Part shown: piece after piece, positions 61,762-64,000 of the stretch
Position numbering within the stretch: position 1 is the stretch's first letter
Layout: each line of letters begins with the position of its first letter
NCBI GenBank assembly: GCA_020720045.1
Contig: DYPH01000017.1
Coordinates: forward strand, 1-64,000
Origin: Sorangium cellulosum
GTDB taxonomy: Bacteria; Myxococcota_A; Polyangia; Polyangiales; Polyangiaceae
Length of the DNA stretch: 64,000 nt
Reading direction: 5' to 3'
Notes under the pieces: model-generated
The model's input: only the letters and a program-made list of their open reading frames with translations
The model's database searches: none
Told to the model about the DNA's origin: nothing
Program-made: the position numbers and the translations under genes

Positions 61762-63048
61762 ATGTCGACCCCCTCCGGAACCCCGTCCGATTTCTCGTTG
61801 GCAGACGGGGGTGAGCCCCAGTTTCGCGATGTGACCGCGCGCGGGCTCCGTGTGCGCTTTACGGAAGCGGGAAGTCTGTTGCCCCCGCCGCCGGTGACAA
61901 CCGATTTCGCCAACGAGGACGAGGGCTACGAAGAAGGCCCCGCGTCGGCCCCCGCGCAGAACGTTCCCGTCGTCTGCGTGCATGGGTTCCTGTCGTCGCG
62001 GCGCGTATGGGATCGTGTCCTCCCGCGCCTCGCGACGACGCGACGGGTGATCTGCCCGGATTTGCCCGGTTTTGGCGAGAGCGAGAAACCCGATCCTGCG
62101 CGGTATTCGTACGCGGTCGACTCCCTCGCCGAGAGCCTCCTCGACGTCGCAAGCGCCGTGGGCGCCTCGCGCTTCGATTTGATCGGCCACGGCCTCGGCG
62201 GTGGTGTCGCGCTCGCGCTGGCCGTCCGGCACCCGAGCGTCGTCCAGCGGCTCGTGCTCGTTGCACCCCATGTCTTCCCGGCCGACCCACCTTTCTTGCT
62301 CCGCGCGGCCCGCTGGCCGGTGCTCGGCCGGCTGCTGTTCAAGCAGCTGTATGGGCGCACGGCGATCGAGCGCCTCGTCCTGGAGGAGACCGACAGCGAA
62401 GCGCGCGAGCGGGCCGGCGAGCGCCTGTTTGCCTATTTCAACGCGCCGGAAGCGCGCGAGGCGGCCTACGCGACCCTCGAAGCGATGAGCGACACGCGAA
62501 CCCTCGTCGCAACGCTGCCGCGGGTCCTTGCCGAGTCGTTGGTCGTCTGGGGGCGCGACGATCGCCGTTACCCGGTCACCCAAGCGCGGCGCCTCTGCCG
62601 GGAGCTCGGCGGCGCCCGCCTTGAGGTACTCGAGTGCGGGCCGACCCCCCAAGAGGACCTCCCGGAGCCCTTCGCCGACGCCGTCATCGACTTTCTCGAC
62701 GGCCCGTCACGGGCGCCGCGACGCGCCCCAAGCCGCCGGCAGCCGGCACCGGTAACCTCTTATTCCAACACGCGAAATCTGCCACCGGTTGCGCCCCGCG
62801 AGGCGACGTTCCCCCAACGACGCGGCACTACGCCGCCACCGGGACCTGCCGCCAGCCCCACGCGACGCCCGCCGCCGGTCGCCGACGGACGCGGCCGTTT
62901 CCCCTCGGCGGCCGAGCGCCGCACCATCGACGCACGCGCCCCTCGCGAGCTCGCGCCGACCGATGCGACATCGAGCGCCCTCCGCTTCCCGGACGTCGCC
63001 GCACGCGCCTCCGAGGAGGAAGAGCGCCGCCGGCGAACGAAGCGATGA
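61762..63048 (+). CDS. Alpha/beta hydrolase-fold protein lacking nucleophile and His (probable pseudoenzyme)
   Basis: 428 residues. The fold is clear: VVCVHGFLSSRRVWDRVLPRL, CPDLPGFGESEKP, LIGHGLGGGVALALA, VWGRDDRRYPV. The nucleophile elbow normally reads GHSxG; here it is GHGLG, with Gly at residue 144 in place of Ser. The final loop normally reads GHxPxED; here CGPTPQEDLPEPF has Pro in place of His. The acid Asp (GRDD) remains. Residues ~315-428 form a Pro/Arg-rich disordered tail. It is coupled by ATGA to a DppC-type permease gene, suggesting a binding rather than catalytic role. Confidence 0.8.
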   Translation: MSTPSGTPSDFSLADGGEPQFRDVTARGLRVRFTEAGSLLPPPPVTTDFANEDEGYEEGPASAPAQNVPVVCVHGFLSSRRVWDRVLPRLATTRRVICPDLPGFGESEKPDPARYSYAVDSLAESLLDVASAVGASRFDLIGHGLGGGVALALAVRHPSVVQRLVLVAPHVFPADPPFLLRAARWPVLGRLLFKQLYGRTAIERLVLEETDSEARERAGERLFAYFNAPEAREAAYATLEAMSDTRTLVATLPRVLAESLVVWGRDDRRYPVTQARRLCRELGGARLEVLECGPTPQEDLPEPFADAVIDFLDGPSRAPRRAPSRRQPAPVTSYSNTRNLPPVAPREATFPQRRGTTPPPGPAASPTRRPPPVADGRGRFPSAAERRTIDARAPRELAPTDATSSALRFPDVAARASEEEERRRRTKR

Positions 63049-64000
63049 CGCCGGCGGCGGCACGGGCGGGACTCCGGCGGCTCCTCGGCGACCGCACCAT
63101 CGCCGTCGGGGCTTCCCTGCTCGGCGGATGTGCCCTCTTTTCGCTGCTGCTTCCGTGGGCGGGGCAGAACCCGTATCTTAGCGATTTTCATCGCGGAATG
63201 GACGGAGCCGGCGAGCCATTACCGCCGAGCACCCTCCACCTCCTTGGCACCGATCGCCTTTTCCGCGACGAAGCGGTGCGCCTCGCGATCGCCGGGCGCC
63301 ATAGCCTCCGAATCGGGCTCCTCGCCGCGCTCCTCGCCGCCGCGGTTGGAACGACGGTCGGGCTCGTCGCCGGCTGGACCGAGGGCTCGGAGCGGCCGGG
63401 CAAGGAGGCGTCGATCGGTCGGCGACTTTTGGGTTTGTTTCCCACAGCAGATACGGCTCTTTCCTTTTTGATCGACGTCGGACTCTCCTTCCCGTTCCTG
63501 CTTCTCGTCATGGCGCTTTCCGCCGCCGCCGAACGGACGAATGAGGGGACGATCGTCCTAACCCTCAGTTTTTCCGGCTGGCTTGGGATCGCGCGCTTGA
63601 TCCGGTCGCGGGTCCTTGAACTTCGCCATCGCGACTTCATCACCGCCGCGCGCGCCTTCGGTCAATCGACGTTTCGGATCTTTCTTCTTCATCTTTTGCC
63701 GAATGTATTCAGTACCGTGATCGTGACAGGAACGCTCGCCGCGGGGCAGATGATCGTCGCCGAGGCGGCCCTCTCCTGGCTCGGCGCCGGCCTTTCGCCG
63801 CCGGAGCCGTCCTGGGGGCGCATGCTCGCCGAAGGGCAGGAGGTCTTCCCGGCGTCGCCCTGGCTGCTCCTTGCGCCGGTCGCCATGCTCGTCGCGAGCT
63901 CCCTCGGCTTTAACCTCCTCGGCGAGGGTCTCCGCGACCGCTTCGAAGAGAAGCGCCCGGGCAGAGACGGCGGAGATGCCGAGCCGACAAAGGCGGGGGT
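63045..64000 (+). CDS. Peptide/oligopeptide ABC transporter permease (DppC/OppC-like), partial
   Basis: At least 318 residues, no stop before the window end. Transmembrane segments include TIAVGASLLGGCALFSLLLP, LRIGLLAALLAAAVGTTVGLVAG, LSFLIDVGLSFPFLLLVMAL and WLLLAPVAMLVASSLGFNLLG. The permease coupling loop is clear: RSRVLELRHRDFITAARAFGQSTFRIFLLHLLPNV, followed by AEAALSWLGAGLSPPEPSWGRML, as in DppC and OppC. The frame probably ends soon after 64000. It overlaps the hydrolase-like gene by ATGA; other subunits would lie downstream. Confidence 0.9.
   Translation, partial: MTPAAARAGLRRLLGDRTIAVGASLLGGCALFSLLLPWAGQNPYLSDFHRGMDGAGEPLPPSTLHLLGTDRLFRDEAVRLAIAGRHSLRIGLLAALLAAAVGTTVGLVAGWTEGSERPGKEASIGRRLLGLFPTADTALSFLIDVGLSFPFLLLVMALSAAAERTNEGTIVLTLSFSGWLGIARLIRSRVLELRHRDFITAARAFGQSTFRIFLLHLLPNVFSTVIVTGTLAAGQMIVAEAALSWLGAGLSPPEPSWGRMLAEGQEVFPASPWLLLAPVAMLVASSLGFNLLGEGLRDRFEEKRPGRDGGDAEPTKAG

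Noticed and set aside
61549-62652. 367-codon open frame on the minus strand
   Set aside because: Antisense to the alpha/beta hydrolase-like gene; low-complexity Arg-rich product.

Overview
The window looks like the chromosome of a GC-rich myxobacterium-type organism (Myxococcota, probably Polyangia). The signs are: several secreted or lipid-anchored proteins with long aspartate/alanine/glycine linkers, a MYXO-CTERM-like C-terminus, MopE-like metal-binding repeats, Hanks-type Ser/Thr kinases, sigma-54 and an ImuA-ImuB-DnaE2 mutasome. Placement below phylum level is inference. I see no rRNA, tRNA, CRISPR array, prophage or integrated plasmid. Coding density is very high and many neighbours overlap by four bases (ATGA or GTGA).

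Layout. 1-2.4 kb: end of a lipid A-type acyltransferase, a small unknown gene, a MlaF-like ATPase and a DUF4190/thioredoxin-fold protein. 2.4-8.3 kb: imuA-imuB-dnaE2 operon (minus strand) with a putative LexA site. 8.3-12.2 kb: M23 peptidase, cytochrome P450 plus SRPBCC protein, LarE. 12.2-24.4 kb: surface and lipoprotein genes (two frameshifted), a kinase, an NFACT protein and small enzymes. 24.6-25.6 kb: a REP-associated (RAYT) transposase close to repeats that recur elsewhere in the window. 26-31.7 kb: DUF2277, a dynamin-like GTPase, LptA/LptC-like and LptB proteins, a second kinase. 31.9-39.5 kb: rpoN-hpf-ptsN-hprK-rapZ-ptsH-ptsI. 39.6-45.3 kb: 5'-nucleotidase lipoprotein, second lipoprotein and a beta-barrel-like protein in one operon. 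45.4-53.7 kb: HEAT/LRV-like protein, clpS-clpA, a gutted radical-SAM gene, an M1 peptidase with a membrane protein, and an unknown. 53.7-58.2 kb: glgA, an RluA-type synthase and two lamin-tail lipoproteins. 58.3-60.9 kb: an RHH protein, a zinc-finger ParA fusion and a sigma-region-4-like DNA-binding protein. 61.8-64 kb: a catalytically stripped alpha/beta hydrolase coupled to a DppC-type permease cut by the window end.

How the genes work together. The rpoN block joins the alternative sigma factor, ribosome hibernation, the nitrogen PTS (EI, HPr, EIIA), the HPr kinase and RapZ in one transcription direction, a carbon/nitrogen/envelope control module. The imu operon is a damage-inducible translesion polymerase. 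ClpS-ClpA is the N-degron adaptor and unfoldase pair. The dynamin/LptA/LptB block suggests envelope lipid work.

Most unusual points: a sigma-54 of 739 residues with a ~220-residue insertion holding a duplicated TPR-like module; a ParA ATPase with two identically spaced CxxC-x22-CxxxC modules next to an RHH protein; an alpha/beta hydrolase that has lost both the nucleophile Ser and the catalytic His; a radical-SAM gene with its whole catalytic core removed; dispersed hairpin repeats that also form the C-terminal codons of unrelated genes; and three single-base frameshifts, all in secreted or lipoprotein genes.
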